NCBI GenBank assembly: GCA_947450765.1
Contig: CANFXC010000004.1
Coordinates: 30,592 to 94,591, forward strand
Direction of reading: 5' to 3'
From: Comamonadaceae bacterium
GTDB lineage: Bacteria > Pseudomonadota > Gammaproteobacteria > Burkholderiales > Burkholderiaceae_C
DNA length: 64,000 bases
In this document: piece by piece, positions 52,599 to 61,397 of the stretch
Position numbering within the stretch: position 1 is the first letter of the stretch
Layout: the number at the start of each line of letters is the position of its first letter
The notes under the pieces: model-generated
Seen by the model: the letters and a program-made list of their open reading frames with translations, nothing else
Databases searched by the model: none
What the model was told of the DNA's origin: nothing
Translations under genes and position numbers: made by a program

Positions 52599-54602
52599 TT
52601 AAAACGCCACTCGCACGCCAGCTGTCACGGCCCGACCTGGTTCAGGATAAATACTGGTCGTTTGGCCGCTGGAGCAGCCAAAAGCTTGGGTGTAATACTT
52701 GTGATTGGTCAGGTTCGTAGCGCCCACAAAAACCTCTGATTTAGACCAGCGATAGGCGTAGCGCACATTGGCAGTTGCGTACGAGGGCATCGAGCATGCG
52801 TTGGCCATGTCTGGGTGCTGCGAGCCGACCCAATTCACGCCGCCGGTCACCAAGTGCTTCTCCACTGGCATCCATTCCCCCTGAAGCGACAGCGTACGCC
52901 GCGGAGTCAGAGGCACCAGCGATCCGGCATAAGGCCCGGACACAAAGCTCGATTTTCGAAGTGCCGCGTTGACTCGGAGTTTCAAATTTTTGGCGTAGGC
53001 GTAAGTGCCATCTAGCTCAAGGCCGGTTCGCAGTGTCGGATCAAGGTTGACGTTCGCGCCGTAAGGGCCTAAAACGGGAAGATAATTTGGCGCAGGATAA
53101 CCAATGTTGGTCGCGTTCGAGTCGTAGCCAATTTCATTGGTCAATGCACTTCGATAAAAGCGAGCATCCACTTTGACAGCCCCCGCAGCGTAAGTGGAAC
53201 CCAACTCTGCATCCTTAGAGCGCTGGGGCAACAAGAATTTTCCTGGCGACGTGAATGAAAATTCATCAGCATTGGCGAGTCGGTAGCTATCGCCAATACG
53301 GCCATAAACCGAAATTTTTTCATTCAATGGCTGCCGTATGCCGAGTTCCCAGGCATTCTGGCGATCGGTCAGTCCTGTCGCACCAGAGTTAGACATCGCA
53401 TCTTTATTGATCCGCTCAGTTCTCGCGCCAAGGGTCAACAAGGTCTTTGAAGCCGCGAATGTCAACTCATTCCTGAAGTACAAGGCCCGGGAAGACTGCG
53501 TGGATAACGACGCCATATCGCGAAAAACTGCACGTGACCAACTGGAGTAATCGTTACCGATGACCAACCGGTTTGAATAGTCGGCCAGTTTTTGTGTGTT
53601 CACCGCCCGAAATCCATAGGTGTTCGCTTTGATGTCGTAGTCGTAGTTATAGCTGCCGACATACCCGCCATCAATGTAGGTATTAAAACTTCGAAGCTTC
53701 TTCTCGCGAGTTCCCGCGTCTGCAACCAGTTGCCAATCACCGATGACAGCCTCTCCAAAAATACCGGTCCTCGAATTGTCAATGCGTGCATTGTCAAGAG
53801 AATGCGTAGTCTGACGTGGATTCGCAGCGTATTCCGCCGCCGTTAGCGCACCGGGCAAGCCGGTACTCAGATCATCATTCGATTGGCTCGCGCCCACACG
53901 CAGCCAATCATTGCTCCACTGTGCAACCGTCGACAGCGCATTGGCCCGCGAATGAAAGTTGTCGCGATGATTGTCAGCTTCACGGTTCATAGCGTTCACA
54001 TCTAATGAGAAACCACCGCTGGCTAAAGTCGCATTAGCCCGTCCTTCTCGCAAACCATAACTACCCGCCGCAGCATAAATCGACGCCGCATTTTGACGGG
54101 CCACACCCTTACCGCTCTTGGTGGTGATGATGATCACACCGCCTGTGGCGCCCTCGCCGTAGAGCACCGCACCGCTGCCGCGAATCACTTCAATTTGTGT
54201 GACCGACTCGATCGGAATCCCCGCCAATCGGGTGCCACCGGTGTCCGCCTCGCTGATGCGAATACCGTCGACCACGACCACTTGATTACTGTCCGAAGTA
54301 ATGCCGAAGCCACGCAAGTCAAGCGCGTAGTCGCCCCCACCAAACGAATCCTGTCTGCCGGGAACACCCAGCAAACGCATGATGGCCTCGTTCACCGTCG
54401 TGGCGCCTGAACGCTGAATGTCTTCGGCCGTGATCACGCTGGTTCCGAAAGGCTGGGCATCGCGCGGGCCCGCCACACGACTGCCGGTCACCAGCGTTTC
54501 AGAAAGTGTATTGGTTGAAAGATCTTGTCCGTTCGCCACAAAAGCAGCAGGCAACGACAAGGCAAGCACGGCAAAGCGCACGGGTAGAAGTGAAAATTTC
54601 AT
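52599..54602 (-). CDS. btuB: TonB-dependent vitamin B12 receptor (BtuB type)
   Basis: A 667-residue outer-membrane receptor. A signal peptide ends near ANGQ; the plug domain runs from about residue 35 to 170 (SVITAEDIQRSGATTVNEAIMRLLGVPG, VVVVDGIRISEADTGGTRLAGIPI, IEVIRGSGAVLYGEGATGGVI) and a 22-strand barrel ends with the aromatic VRVAF. It imports corrinoids. The assignment rests on its place after a cobalamin riboswitch and before btuF/C/D. The ATG at 54602 is preferred to a TTG nine bases upstream. Confidence 0.9.
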   Translation of the reverse strand: MKFSLLPVRFAVLALSLPAAFVANGQDLSTNTLSETLVTGSRVAGPRDAQPFGTSVITAEDIQRSGATTVNEAIMRLLGVPGRQDSFGGGDYALDLRGFGITSDSNQVVVVDGIRISEADTGGTRLAGIPIESVTQIEVIRGSGAVLYGEGATGGVIIITTKSGKGVARQNAASIYAAAGSYGLREGRANATLASGGFSLDVNAMNREADNHRDNFHSRANALSTVAQWSNDWLRVGASQSNDDLSTGLPGALTAAEYAANPRQTTHSLDNARIDNSRTGIFGEAVIGDWQLVADAGTREKKLRSFNTYIDGGYVGSYNYDYDIKANTYGFRAVNTQKLADYSNRLVIGNDYSSWSRAVFRDMASLSTQSSRALYFRNELTFAASKTLLTLGARTERINKDAMSNSGATGLTDRQNAWELGIRQPLNEKISVYGRIGDSYRLANADEFSFTSPGKFLLPQRSKDAELGSTYAAGAVKVDARFYRSALTNEIGYDSNATNIGYPAPNYLPVLGPYGANVNLDPTLRTGLELDGTYAYAKNLKLRVNAALRKSSFVSGPYAGSLVPLTPRRTLSLQGEWMPVEKHLVTGGVNWVGSQHPDMANACSMPSYATANVRYAYRWSKSEVFVGATNLTNHKYYTQAFGCSSGQTTSIYPEPGRAVTAGVRVAF

Positions 54603-54694
54603 GAGGATCAATCAACAACAAAAGCCCTCACCGGCTTCCCCGCCAGTGCATGAGCGTTACGAACGCACGCCTTCAGAAAAAAGACGCACGTTCA

Positions 54695-54950
54695 CCTTGT
54701 TGGCCGGTATCCGGGCTGACGAAGCTACCTTCATCGCCTTCCCAAGCACTTGTTCAAGGCGCTCAGTGGCTAGTGATGAAAGCGGAATACAGTTCTAAGC
54801 TTTAAGCTCAAAACGCATTCGTTCGTTTTACCGTTGCGGGGGCAGCGCAGGTTAGAAGACTTGGCGCCTGCACACCATGACGGTGTGCTTAGCCTCAACT
54901 CCCTCCTGCTTCCCGTTGAACTGCGGCATGTGAACCACACCGCGAGCACC
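54695..54950 (-). promoter_or_regulatory. Cobalamin (adenosylcobalamin) riboswitch
   Basis: Read on the reverse strand, the leader contains CTGCCCCCGCAACGGTA, the hallmark core of B12 riboswitches. It is followed further on by the B12-box-type GCCACTGAGCG, GGGAAGGCGATGAAGG, and TCAGCCCGGATACCGGCC, which is the conserved 3' end of the aptamer. It lies 93 bases before the btuB start and should turn off the btuB operon when B12 is plentiful. Exact ends are approximate (within about 15 bases). The rest of the 54603-55005 gap (403 bases) holds the expression platform (T-rich stretch near 54680-54690) and, beyond 54950, the divergent zapB-side promoter. Confidence 0.93.
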
Positions 54951-55005
54951 AACAGCGAACATTCTACGTGCCCTTAGTTCCTTCAACCCTACAATTCACC
55001 CTGCT

Positions 55006-55248
55006 ATGGCCGACACCCCCCAAATCGAACAGCTGGTTGAACGCGTAGAGCGGCTATTGCTGCGCTATGACGAATTGCAGCGCACCAACGACTTACTCAC
55101 CCAGCACGTGGATGCCCTCACGCTGGAGCGCGACTCACTGAAGTCGCGCTTGAATGCAGCGCGTGCGCGGGTTGACGGCTTGCTGGATCGCTTGCCCAAA
55201 CCTGAAGTCAACGGGTCTTCCGGCTCGGCCATGGAGAACTCATCATGA
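55006..55248 (+). CDS. ZapB-like coiled-coil protein (TIGR02449/DUF904 type)
   Basis: An 80-residue protein that is one long coiled coil (QIEQLVERVERLLLRYDELQRTN, then LTLERDSLKSRLNAARARVDGLLDRL). It always sits directly upstream of zapA in related bacteria and is thought to take part in FtsZ-ring assembly. It overlaps zapA by ATGA at 55245-55248. Confidence 0.9.
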   Translation: MADTPQIEQLVERVERLLLRYDELQRTNDLLTQHVDALTLERDSLKSRLNAARARVDGLLDRLPKPEVNGSSGSAMENSS

Positions 55249-55568
55249 AGCAGCTTGAAGTGACGATCATGGGACAGAGCTATTTGCTGGGTTGCCCCGA
55301 CGGCGGTGACGCCCGACTGCTGGAAGCCGTCGACAAAGTCGACATCGCCATGTGCAAGATCCGCGACGCTGGCAAGATCAAGGCACGTGACCGGATTGCC
55401 GTGTTGGCCGCCTTGAATCTGGCTTTTGAATTGTCTGACCGAACTGCGACACCAGCGCCTGTGCCACGGCCGGCAGGCGCGGCCAATGACGCACCTGACG
55501 ATGCCCACATCGGCTCCTTGCTGAGCCGACTCGACACCGCTCTCGGCGTTGACGGCCGATTGCTTTAA
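55245..55568 (+). CDS. zapA: Cell division protein ZapA
   Basis: A 107-residue ZapA with the globular start KQLEVTIMGQSYLLGCPDG and the downstream helix DRIAVLAALNLAFEL that mediates dimerisation. It bundles FtsZ protofilaments. The 6S RNA gene follows 70 bases later, the arrangement usual in proteobacteria. Confidence 0.93.
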   Translation: MKQLEVTIMGQSYLLGCPDGGDARLLEAVDKVDIAMCKIRDAGKIKARDRIAVLAALNLAFELSDRTATPAPVPRPAGAANDAPDDAHIGSLLSRLDTALGVDGRLL

Positions 55569-55638
55569 CCCTCAATCGAACTCACGAACTTGATCAGCCG
55601 GCAACCGTTGTTGTCCTGATCAAGCCTACAATCAAATC

Positions 55639-55808
55639 GTCTGCGTTACTTGTTGGGTTTTATATTTCCTTGTACCAATGCTTTTTAAGCACGGGCTTGG
55701 TAAATTTTCAAGTAGGTGTGATCGTCTCGCGTTAGACGGCCCCGAAGCTTGAATGCCCTCGCCCACCTGAACCCTGGTTCAGGATGACGATCCAGCCGTT
55801 TCGCAGAC
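55639..55808 (+). ncRNA. ssrS: 6S RNA (RNA polymerase regulator)
   Basis: The interval between zapA and the next gene ends in the 6S signature: CTCGCCCACCTGAACC, a short stem (CCTGGTTCAGG), then ATGACGATCC, and an upstream GGCCCCGAAGCTTGAATGCC. The outer ends GTCTGCG (55639-55645) and CGCAGAC (55802-55808) pair exactly, giving a molecule of about 170 bases. A CTTTTTCTTT run follows as a likely terminator. 6S RNA mimics an open promoter and holds the housekeeping polymerase in stationary phase. Ends are inferred from the closing stem. Confidence 0.92.
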
Positions 55809-55827
55809 ACCTTTTTCTTTGGATCCG

Positions 55828-56628
55828 ATGCTCCTCGAACCCCAACTCATAGCCGAACTCCTTGTCATTGGCTTGTGCACCGGATTTTTAGCCGGCTTGC
55901 TCGGCATCGGAGGCGGCATGCTGATGGTGCCGTTCCTGACCTTCATCCTCACGGCCAAGGGCTTTCCGGCTGACTACACCGTCAAAATGGCCGTCGCCAC
56001 CTCTCTAGCCACCATCTGTTTAACCTCTTTGTCCTCGGTGCGCGCGCACCACAAACGTGGCGCCGTGTTGTGGCCGATCGTCCGGCTGCTGGCGCCCGGC
56101 ATTGTCTTGGGCTCGCTGGTCGGGGCCCAATTTGCAGCAGCCTTGCCAGGCAAATTGCTGGGTATTTTGTTTGCTATCTTCGTGGCGTTTTCTGCCACGC
56201 AGATGTTCATTGACCGCAAGCCAAAGCCAAGCCGTACCCTGCCCGGCCGGGTCGGCACCTTCAGCATGGGCTGGGTCATTGGCATGTTGTCTTCGTTGGT
56301 TGGCGCTGGCGGCGCCTTCGTTTCGGTGCCTTTCATGACTTGGTGCAACGTCAAGATTCATGACGCCGTGGGCACATCGTCCGCGCTCGGATTTCCGATT
56401 GCCTTGGCTGGTACCTTGGGCTATATCTGGGCGGGGCAAAACATGCCAGCCATGCCGCCTGGTTCCTTTGGTTTTCTGTACTTACCGGGTCTGGTCATCA
56501 TCTCGCTGGCCAGCGTCTGCACAGCACCCCTGGGCGCCCGAACGGCACACCGGATGGACATCAGGCCGCTGAAAAAAGTCTTCGCGTCTATTTTGTATGT
56601 GCTGGCAGCTTACTTTTTGTTCCGCTGA
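55828..56628 (+). CDS. TauE/SafE family sulfite/organosulfonate exporter-like protein
   Basis: A 266-residue, about eight-helix protein with the family's GFLAGLLGIGGGMLMVPFL motif near residue 15 and the second-half copy VIGMLSSLVGAGGAFVSVPFMTW near 150. Members export sulfite or sulfoacetate, or move other sulfur or organic anions. The ATG at 55828 follows directly after the 6S terminator-like run; a TTG 9 bases before it is possible. Convergent with the HPP-CBS gene, 15 bases apart. Confidence 0.9.
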   Translation: MLLEPQLIAELLVIGLCTGFLAGLLGIGGGMLMVPFLTFILTAKGFPADYTVKMAVATSLATICLTSLSSVRAHHKRGAVLWPIVRLLAPGIVLGSLVGAQFAAALPGKLLGILFAIFVAFSATQMFIDRKPKPSRTLPGRVGTFSMGWVIGMLSSLVGAGGAFVSVPFMTWCNVKIHDAVGTSSALGFPIALAGTLGYIWAGQNMPAMPPGSFGFLYLPGLVIISLASVCTAPLGARTAHRMDIRPLKKVFASILYVLAAYFLFR

Positions 56629-56643
56629 TCAGTTCTATCGGAT

Positions 56644-57771
56644 TCATCTTTTCAAAGATTTGTCGATCGCCGCGACAAAATCAGACTGCGTGATGATGCC
56701 CACCAAGGCTTGATGACTGTCAATGACCGGCAAGTGGTGGTGCCCCTGCCCATGAAAAATGCCGACCAGATCCATGACGTTTCGACTCTCGCTGATCACC
56801 CGAACCTTTTTGGTCATGATTTGACCCACAGCATCCGGATACGCTGTCAGCGTTTTTTCAAGGCCCTTTAACCCATTGCGCAAAAACCCGCGCATGCGCT
56901 GGCCAAAATTTTGATGAAAATCGATATTGGCATGCTTCAGAAAATCTTCCACCGTCACGATACCGACGACTCGGCGGCCACGGTCAATCACCGGCATGGC
57001 TTTGATGTGTTTGTCGCGCAAAGTTTTCCAAGCCACCTCGAGTGGCGTGCTCACTTCTAAAGACAGAACTTCCGTCGTCATGATTTCAGCGCACTTGATG
57101 CCTTTTAGTTTGTACTCATACGCCTTTAACTCAACTTGGCCAATCAGCCCGGCCAAGTCTGCTCTGTTGATGTCGATGACCTGGTTGTAACGAGACAAAA
57201 CAGCGTCAATTTCTTTCGATTGACTGGCCTCAAGCTCACTCGCTAGGGGCATCGGACGTAAAAAATAGGGGTATGACTTCCCCGTCAAATTGTTGTAGGC
57301 CACGCCCATGACAACCAACAACATTGAATCAGTCAGCACTGGAAATAAGGCGTACTGAAAACCACTGATCGAACCCAGCGAAGTGATCATGGCAACCGCT
57401 GCGGCAGGCGGATGCAAACAACGCAACACAAACATGCACAAGATGGAAAGCCCAACAGCCACAGGCGCAATCACCATCGGATTGTCAAATAAATTGACGC
57501 ACGCAATGCCAATGACCGCTGACATCACATTGCCGCCAATGACGGCCCAGGGTTGCGCCATCGGGCTTGAAGGCAACACAAAAATCAACAATGCACTGGC
57601 ACCCAAAGACGCCATGGCCCAATCGCTCACACCCCCCAAGCCTCCTAGGTAACGACCAGCAATCATCGTGAAAAGCAGGCCAGTGAACGCGCCGCCTGCG
57701 GCGCGGTAACGCTCTTGTTGAGACACGTTGGTCTGGTCTTGACCGAAATAGGGGAAGAGTTTTTTCTTCAT
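56644..57771 (-). CDS. HPP-family membrane protein with tandem CBS domains
   Basis: A 375-residue protein. The N-terminal half is a four-to-five-helix HPP domain carrying the eponymous LRCLHPPAAAVAMI near residue 125. The C-terminal half has two CBS domains (about 230-290 and 320-375; KCAEIMTTEVLSLEV, RRVVGIVTVEDFLKHAN, ALVGIITQSDFVAAID). CBS pairs bind adenine nucleotides and control the attached channel. A role in nitrite uptake is known for plant and cyanobacterial HPP proteins; the substrate here is not known. The ATG at 57771 opens the conserved region. Confidence 0.9.
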   Translation of the reverse strand: MKKKLFPYFGQDQTNVSQQERYRAAGGAFTGLLFTMIAGRYLGGLGGVSDWAMASLGASALLIFVLPSSPMAQPWAVIGGNVMSAVIGIACVNLFDNPMVIAPVAVGLSILCMFVLRCLHPPAAAVAMITSLGSISGFQYALFPVLTDSMLLVVMGVAYNNLTGKSYPYFLRPMPLASELEASQSKEIDAVLSRYNQVIDINRADLAGLIGQVELKAYEYKLKGIKCAEIMTTEVLSLEVSTPLEVAWKTLRDKHIKAMPVIDRGRRVVGIVTVEDFLKHANIDFHQNFGQRMRGFLRNGLKGLEKTLTAYPDAVGQIMTKKVRVISESRNVMDLVGIFHGQGHHHLPVIDSHQALVGIITQSDFVAAIDKSLKR

Positions 57772-57999
57772 AGCGGCCGATGTTAGGCCATGCTTTGACG
57801 CATCTTTTGCAAAACACAAACAACACGCAGAAGTTGGCCCCGGAGAAACCCTAGTGCAAGCCAAACATTCACCAATCTTGACCACAGTCAAGAGCATTTC
57901 GCCCACTTGGGATGACGATCGAGCTCTGTTACTTTTGTGCCCAAAGAATTTATAAAAATTCAAAGCGCAAAAAGACCATCAACAACAGGAGACAACAAA

Positions 58000-59025
58000 A
58001 TGAAAACGCAATTTGCAAAGATCAGGAATGAGTTAGCGACGGGAGTGGCCATCGCCATCTCAACAATGGCGCTGATGTCTGCACCGGCGCATGCGGCCTG
58101 GGAGCCGACCAAGCCGGTCGAGTTTGTTGTGCCTGCGGGCACTGGTGGCGGCGCAGACCAGATGGCTCGCCTGATTCAGGGTATCGTCATCAAGCACAAG
58201 CTGATGAAGCAGCCGCTGATCGTCGTCAACAAGTCTGGCGGTGCCGGTGCTGAGGGCTTCCTAGAGATCAAAGGGGCCAAAGGCGATCCACACAAAATCG
58301 TGATCACCTTGTCCAACCTGTACACGACGCCGATGGCCACGGGTGTACCCTTCAACTGGAAAGACATGACGCCCGTCGCCATGATGGCGCTCGATCAATT
58401 TGTGCTCTGGGTCAACGCTGAAACGCCTTACAAAACTGCCGGTGAGTACGTTGCGGCCGTGAAGGCCGCCGGTCCGCTGAAAATGAAAATGGGCGGTACA
58501 GGCTCCAAACAGGAAGACCAGATCATCACAGTCGGCCTGGAAAAAGCCACGGGCGCCAAGTTCATTTACATTCCCTTCAAAGGCGGTGGTGAAGTAGCAG
58601 TTCAGCTGGTCGGCAAGCACGTCGACTCCAGTGTGAACAACCCGGTCGAAGCCGTCGCGCAATGGCGTGCAGGCAAGCTGCGTGCTCTGTGTGTGTTTGA
58701 TGAAAAACGCATGACCTACAAAACCAAAATCACCGACACGCAAGCTTGGAGCGACATCCCGACCTGTAAGGAATCCGGCATCCCGATGGACTACCAGATG
58801 CTGCGCGGAATCTTCATGCCTGCTGGTGTGACGGCTGACCAAAAAGCGTTTTATGTCGAGCTGATCCAGAAAATTCGGGCAACGCCCGAATGGCTCGACT
58901 TCATGGAAAAAGGCGCCTTCAACCAGACCTATATGGCTGGCGCGGACTTCGAAAAATGGGTGGCTTCGGCCGAAACAATCCATCAGGGCCTGATGCAAGA
59001 AGCTGGCTTCTTGGCCAAGAAATAA
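58000..59025 (+). CDS. tctC: Tripartite tricarboxylate receptor TctC (Bug family)
   Basis: A 341-residue periplasmic receptor whose signal ends at PAHAA (near residue 33). It is more divergent than the other six here: WEPTKPVEFVVPAGTGGGADQMAR, LIVVNKSGGAGAEG. The ATG at 58000 has an AGGAGA Shine-Dalgarno. It heads a complete receptor–TctB–TctA set upstream of an oxalyl-CoA decarboxylase gene, so oxalate or a related dicarboxylate is a reasonable ligand (inference). A terminator hairpin right after it may lower expression of the membrane subunits relative to the receptor. Confidence 0.93.
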   Translation: MKTQFAKIRNELATGVAIAISTMALMSAPAHAAWEPTKPVEFVVPAGTGGGADQMARLIQGIVIKHKLMKQPLIVVNKSGGAGAEGFLEIKGAKGDPHKIVITLSNLYTTPMATGVPFNWKDMTPVAMMALDQFVLWVNAETPYKTAGEYVAAVKAAGPLKMKMGGTGSKQEDQIITVGLEKATGAKFIYIPFKGGGEVAVQLVGKHVDSSVNNPVEAVAQWRAGKLRALCVFDEKRMTYKTKITDTQAWSDIPTCKESGIPMDYQMLRGIFMPAGVTADQKAFYVELIQKIRATPEWLDFMEKGAFNQTYMAGADFEKWVASAETIHQGLMQEAGFLAKK

Positions 59026-59055
59026 AACTGTTCAAAGCCACACAATAGAAAAATA

Positions 59056-59092
59056 AAAAGTGATGCCCGGTTTGCCTGGCGTCACTTTTTTT
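59056..59092 (+). terminator. Hairpin with T-run between tctC and tctB
   Basis: An AAAAGTGA(T)GCC / GGC(G)TCACTTTTT stem (59056-59066 with 59078-59090) ends in seven Ts. It lies 30 bases after the receptor stop, inside the operon, a common way to make more of the receptor than of the membrane parts. Confidence 0.88.
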
Positions 59093-59154
59093 CGGCCCTA
59101 CAGCCGAAAGCAGACCCCAGTCAGTTAAAAAAATAATCAACAGGAGCACTCTCA

Positions 59155-59685
59155 ATGGCGACAAGTGAAACAAAAGCCCATGACGGTCACGAAGTAAAAG
59201 GCCCAGCCACCTATTTGGTGGAAGCAGTGGTGGCCATCAGTGTCATGTTGCTCGGGTGCGTTGTGATTTATGGCAGCCGTGAATTGGGTGCCGGCTGGAC
59301 CAGTGATGGCCCAGGCTCTGGTTATTTCCCTTTTTACATCGGTCTGATCATGACCATTGCCGGGGCGGGTATTTTGTTCCAAGCCTTGTTCAGCCGAAAG
59401 GGCCGGAACACCACGGTGTTTGTCGATGGCGAGCAAATCAAACGGGTGCTTTCAGTGCTTGTTCCGGCCGGCATTTATGTCTTTGCCGTTGAATTTATCG
59501 GCCTGTATGTGGCGTCATTTATCTACATCATCCTGTTCATGGTGATCCTTGGAAAGTTCTCGTGGCTCAAAAGTCTCATTGCGGCTTTTTGCGTCAATGC
59601 GCTGTTTTTCCTGATGTTTGAGGTCTGGTTCAAAGTGCCGCTCTACAAAGGCGAGTACGACTTGCTGAGTTCCCTCGGTTACTAA
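59155..59685 (+). CDS. tctB: Tripartite tricarboxylate transporter, small membrane subunit TctB
   Basis: A 176-residue, four-helix protein with GAGWTSDGPGSGYFPFYIGLIM, the TctB core signature, near residue 45. An AGGAG Shine-Dalgarno precedes the ATG. It pairs with the tctA gene that starts 29 bases after it. Confidence 0.9.
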   Translation: MATSETKAHDGHEVKGPATYLVEAVVAISVMLLGCVVIYGSRELGAGWTSDGPGSGYFPFYIGLIMTIAGAGILFQALFSRKGRNTTVFVDGEQIKRVLSVLVPAGIYVFAVEFIGLYVASFIYIILFMVILGKFSWLKSLIAAFCVNALFFLMFEVWFKVPLYKGEYDLLSSLGY

Positions 59686-59714
59686 ATTTATCTGATCTCT
59701 CGGAGTTTTTGAAA

Positions 59715-61244
59715 ATGGATGAACTTAACTCGCTGTTCCACGGGTTCGCGGTCGTGCTGACCCCGATGAACACCCTCTTGATGGTCGTCGGCATTGTCTT
59801 GGGCGTGCTGATCGGCGTGCTGCCCGGACTGGGCGGTGCCAATGGCGTCGCGATTTTGCTGCCACTGACCTTCACGATGACGCCAACCTCGGCCATCATC
59901 ATGCTGTCCTGCATTTATTGGGGCGCCTTGTTTGGCGGCGCGATCACCTCGATTTTGTTCAACATACCTGGCGAGCCTTGGTCTGTAGCAACCACGTTTG
60001 ACGGCTACCCGATGGCGCAACAAGGCCGCGCGGGCGAGGCTTTGACGGCGGCCTTCACCTCCTCCTTCATCGGCGCTTTTGTCGCGGTGGTGATGATCAC
60101 CTTCATGGCCCCGCTGGTAGCCAAGTTTGCGTTGAAGTTCGGCCCCCCAGAATTCTTCGCTGTTTATCTTTTGACCTTCTGCAGCTTCGTCGGCATGGGC
60201 AAGGGCTCACCCTTCAAAATTCTGGCGTCGATGACGATTGGTTTTGCACTGGCCTCGGTCGGCATGGACACAGTCACCGGCCAGCTGCGCCTGACTTTCG
60301 GCTGGCTTGAACTGATGCGCGGCTTCGACTTCCTGATCGCTGTGATTGGCTTGTTCGGTATTGGCGAGATTTTGCTGTCGATGGAAGAAGGTCTGGCCTT
60401 CTCCGGCAAACACGCCAAAATCGACTCCAAGATTGTGTTGGCCACTTGGAAGAAGTTGCCTCAATACTGGATGACCTCTATCCGGAGTTCACTGGTCGGC
60501 ATCTGGATGGGCATCACCCCAGGCGGTGCCACACCGGCGTCGTTCATGAGCTACGGCTTGGCCAAGAAAATGTCCAAGACCAGCAACAAATTCGGCACCG
60601 GTGAACTCGAAGGCGTGATCGCCCCAGAGACGGCAGCGCACGCCGCCGGCACCAGCGCTTTGTTGCCAATGTTGGCACTCGGCATCCCAGGCTCGCCAAC
60701 TGCAGCCGTGCTGTTGGGTGGCCTGTTGATCTGGGGTTTGCAACCCGGCCCGCTGCTGTTTGTTGAACAAAAAGACTTTGTCTGGGGCTTGATCGCCAGC
60801 ATGTACTTGGGCAACTTGGTCGGCTTGATTGTGGTGCTCACCACCGTGCCGCTGTTCGCCTCTATTTTGCGCATTCCGTTCTCGATCATCGCTCCTGTGA
60901 TCATCGTGATTTGTGCGATCGGCGCCTACACCGTTCACAACGCCATGCTCGACATCTGGTTCATGCTGCTGTTCGGTGTCGTCGGCTACTTGTTCAAGAA
61001 ACTCGACTACCCGCTCGCACCGTTGGTGCTGGCCTTGGTGCTTGGCGACAAAGCTGAAGACTCCTTCCGCCAGTCGATGTTGATCTCGCAAGGTGAAGTC
61101 GGCGTGATGTTCTCCAACCTCTTGGTTGGCAGCATCACCTCGCTGGCTTTGATTCTGCTGTTCTGGCCATTGATTTCCAAAATGCTGGACAAGATTCGGC
61201 CACCCAAGAAAGATGAATTCGAAGCCGATCGTCCGGTCGATTGA
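59715..61244 (+). CDS. tctA: Tripartite tricarboxylate transporter, large membrane subunit TctA
   Basis: A 509-residue, about 12-helix transporter with LIGVLPGLGGANGVAIL near residue 35 and the paired repeat WMGITPGGATPASFMSYGLAKK near 260. It is not a close copy of the TctA encoded at 6715. A GGAG Shine-Dalgarno lies 9 bases before the ATG at 59715. Its strong terminator follows the palindromic repeat downstream. Confidence 0.95.
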   Translation: MDELNSLFHGFAVVLTPMNTLLMVVGIVLGVLIGVLPGLGGANGVAILLPLTFTMTPTSAIIMLSCIYWGALFGGAITSILFNIPGEPWSVATTFDGYPMAQQGRAGEALTAAFTSSFIGAFVAVVMITFMAPLVAKFALKFGPPEFFAVYLLTFCSFVGMGKGSPFKILASMTIGFALASVGMDTVTGQLRLTFGWLELMRGFDFLIAVIGLFGIGEILLSMEEGLAFSGKHAKIDSKIVLATWKKLPQYWMTSIRSSLVGIWMGITPGGATPASFMSYGLAKKMSKTSNKFGTGELEGVIAPETAAHAAGTSALLPMLALGIPGSPTAAVLLGGLLIWGLQPGPLLFVEQKDFVWGLIASMYLGNLVGLIVVLTTVPLFASILRIPFSIIAPVIIVICAIGAYTVHNAMLDIWFMLLFGVVGYLFKKLDYPLAPLVLALVLGDKAEDSFRQSMLISQGEVGVMFSNLLVGSITSLALILLFWPLISKMLDKIRPPKKDEFEADRPVD

Positions 61245-61263
61245 TGCGATAGGAAATCTACCG

Positions 61264-61342
61264 CCGTCATGGCGAGCGTAGCGCGGCCATCTATCGCCCT
61301 AGTGCGCTGTGATGGACTGCCGCGCTACGCTCGCAGTGACGG
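61264..61342. repeat. REP-like palindromic repeat
   Basis: Two arms, 61264-61291 and 61311-61342, are nearly complementary. The arms carry CCGTCATGGCGAGCGTAGCG and the complement of CCGTCACTGCGAGCGTAGCG, with a spacer of about 20 bases. The CGTCAnnGCGAGCGTAGCG core is of the kind widespread as an intergenic palindrome in diverse proteobacterial genomes. It lies just after tctA. Confidence 0.8.
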
Positions 61343-61365
61343 GGAATTTTTCGCGACGCACCGAC

Positions 61366-61397
61366 GCCACCTCGCTAAAAACGAGGTGGCTTTTTTT
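61366..61397 (+). terminator. Rho-independent terminator after tctA
   Basis: A perfect nine-base stem GCCACCTCG/CGAGGTGGC (61366-61374 with 61382-61390) with an A-rich loop is followed by seven Ts. The T-run overlaps the stop codon of the convergent Crp/Fnr gene. Confidence 0.95.
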
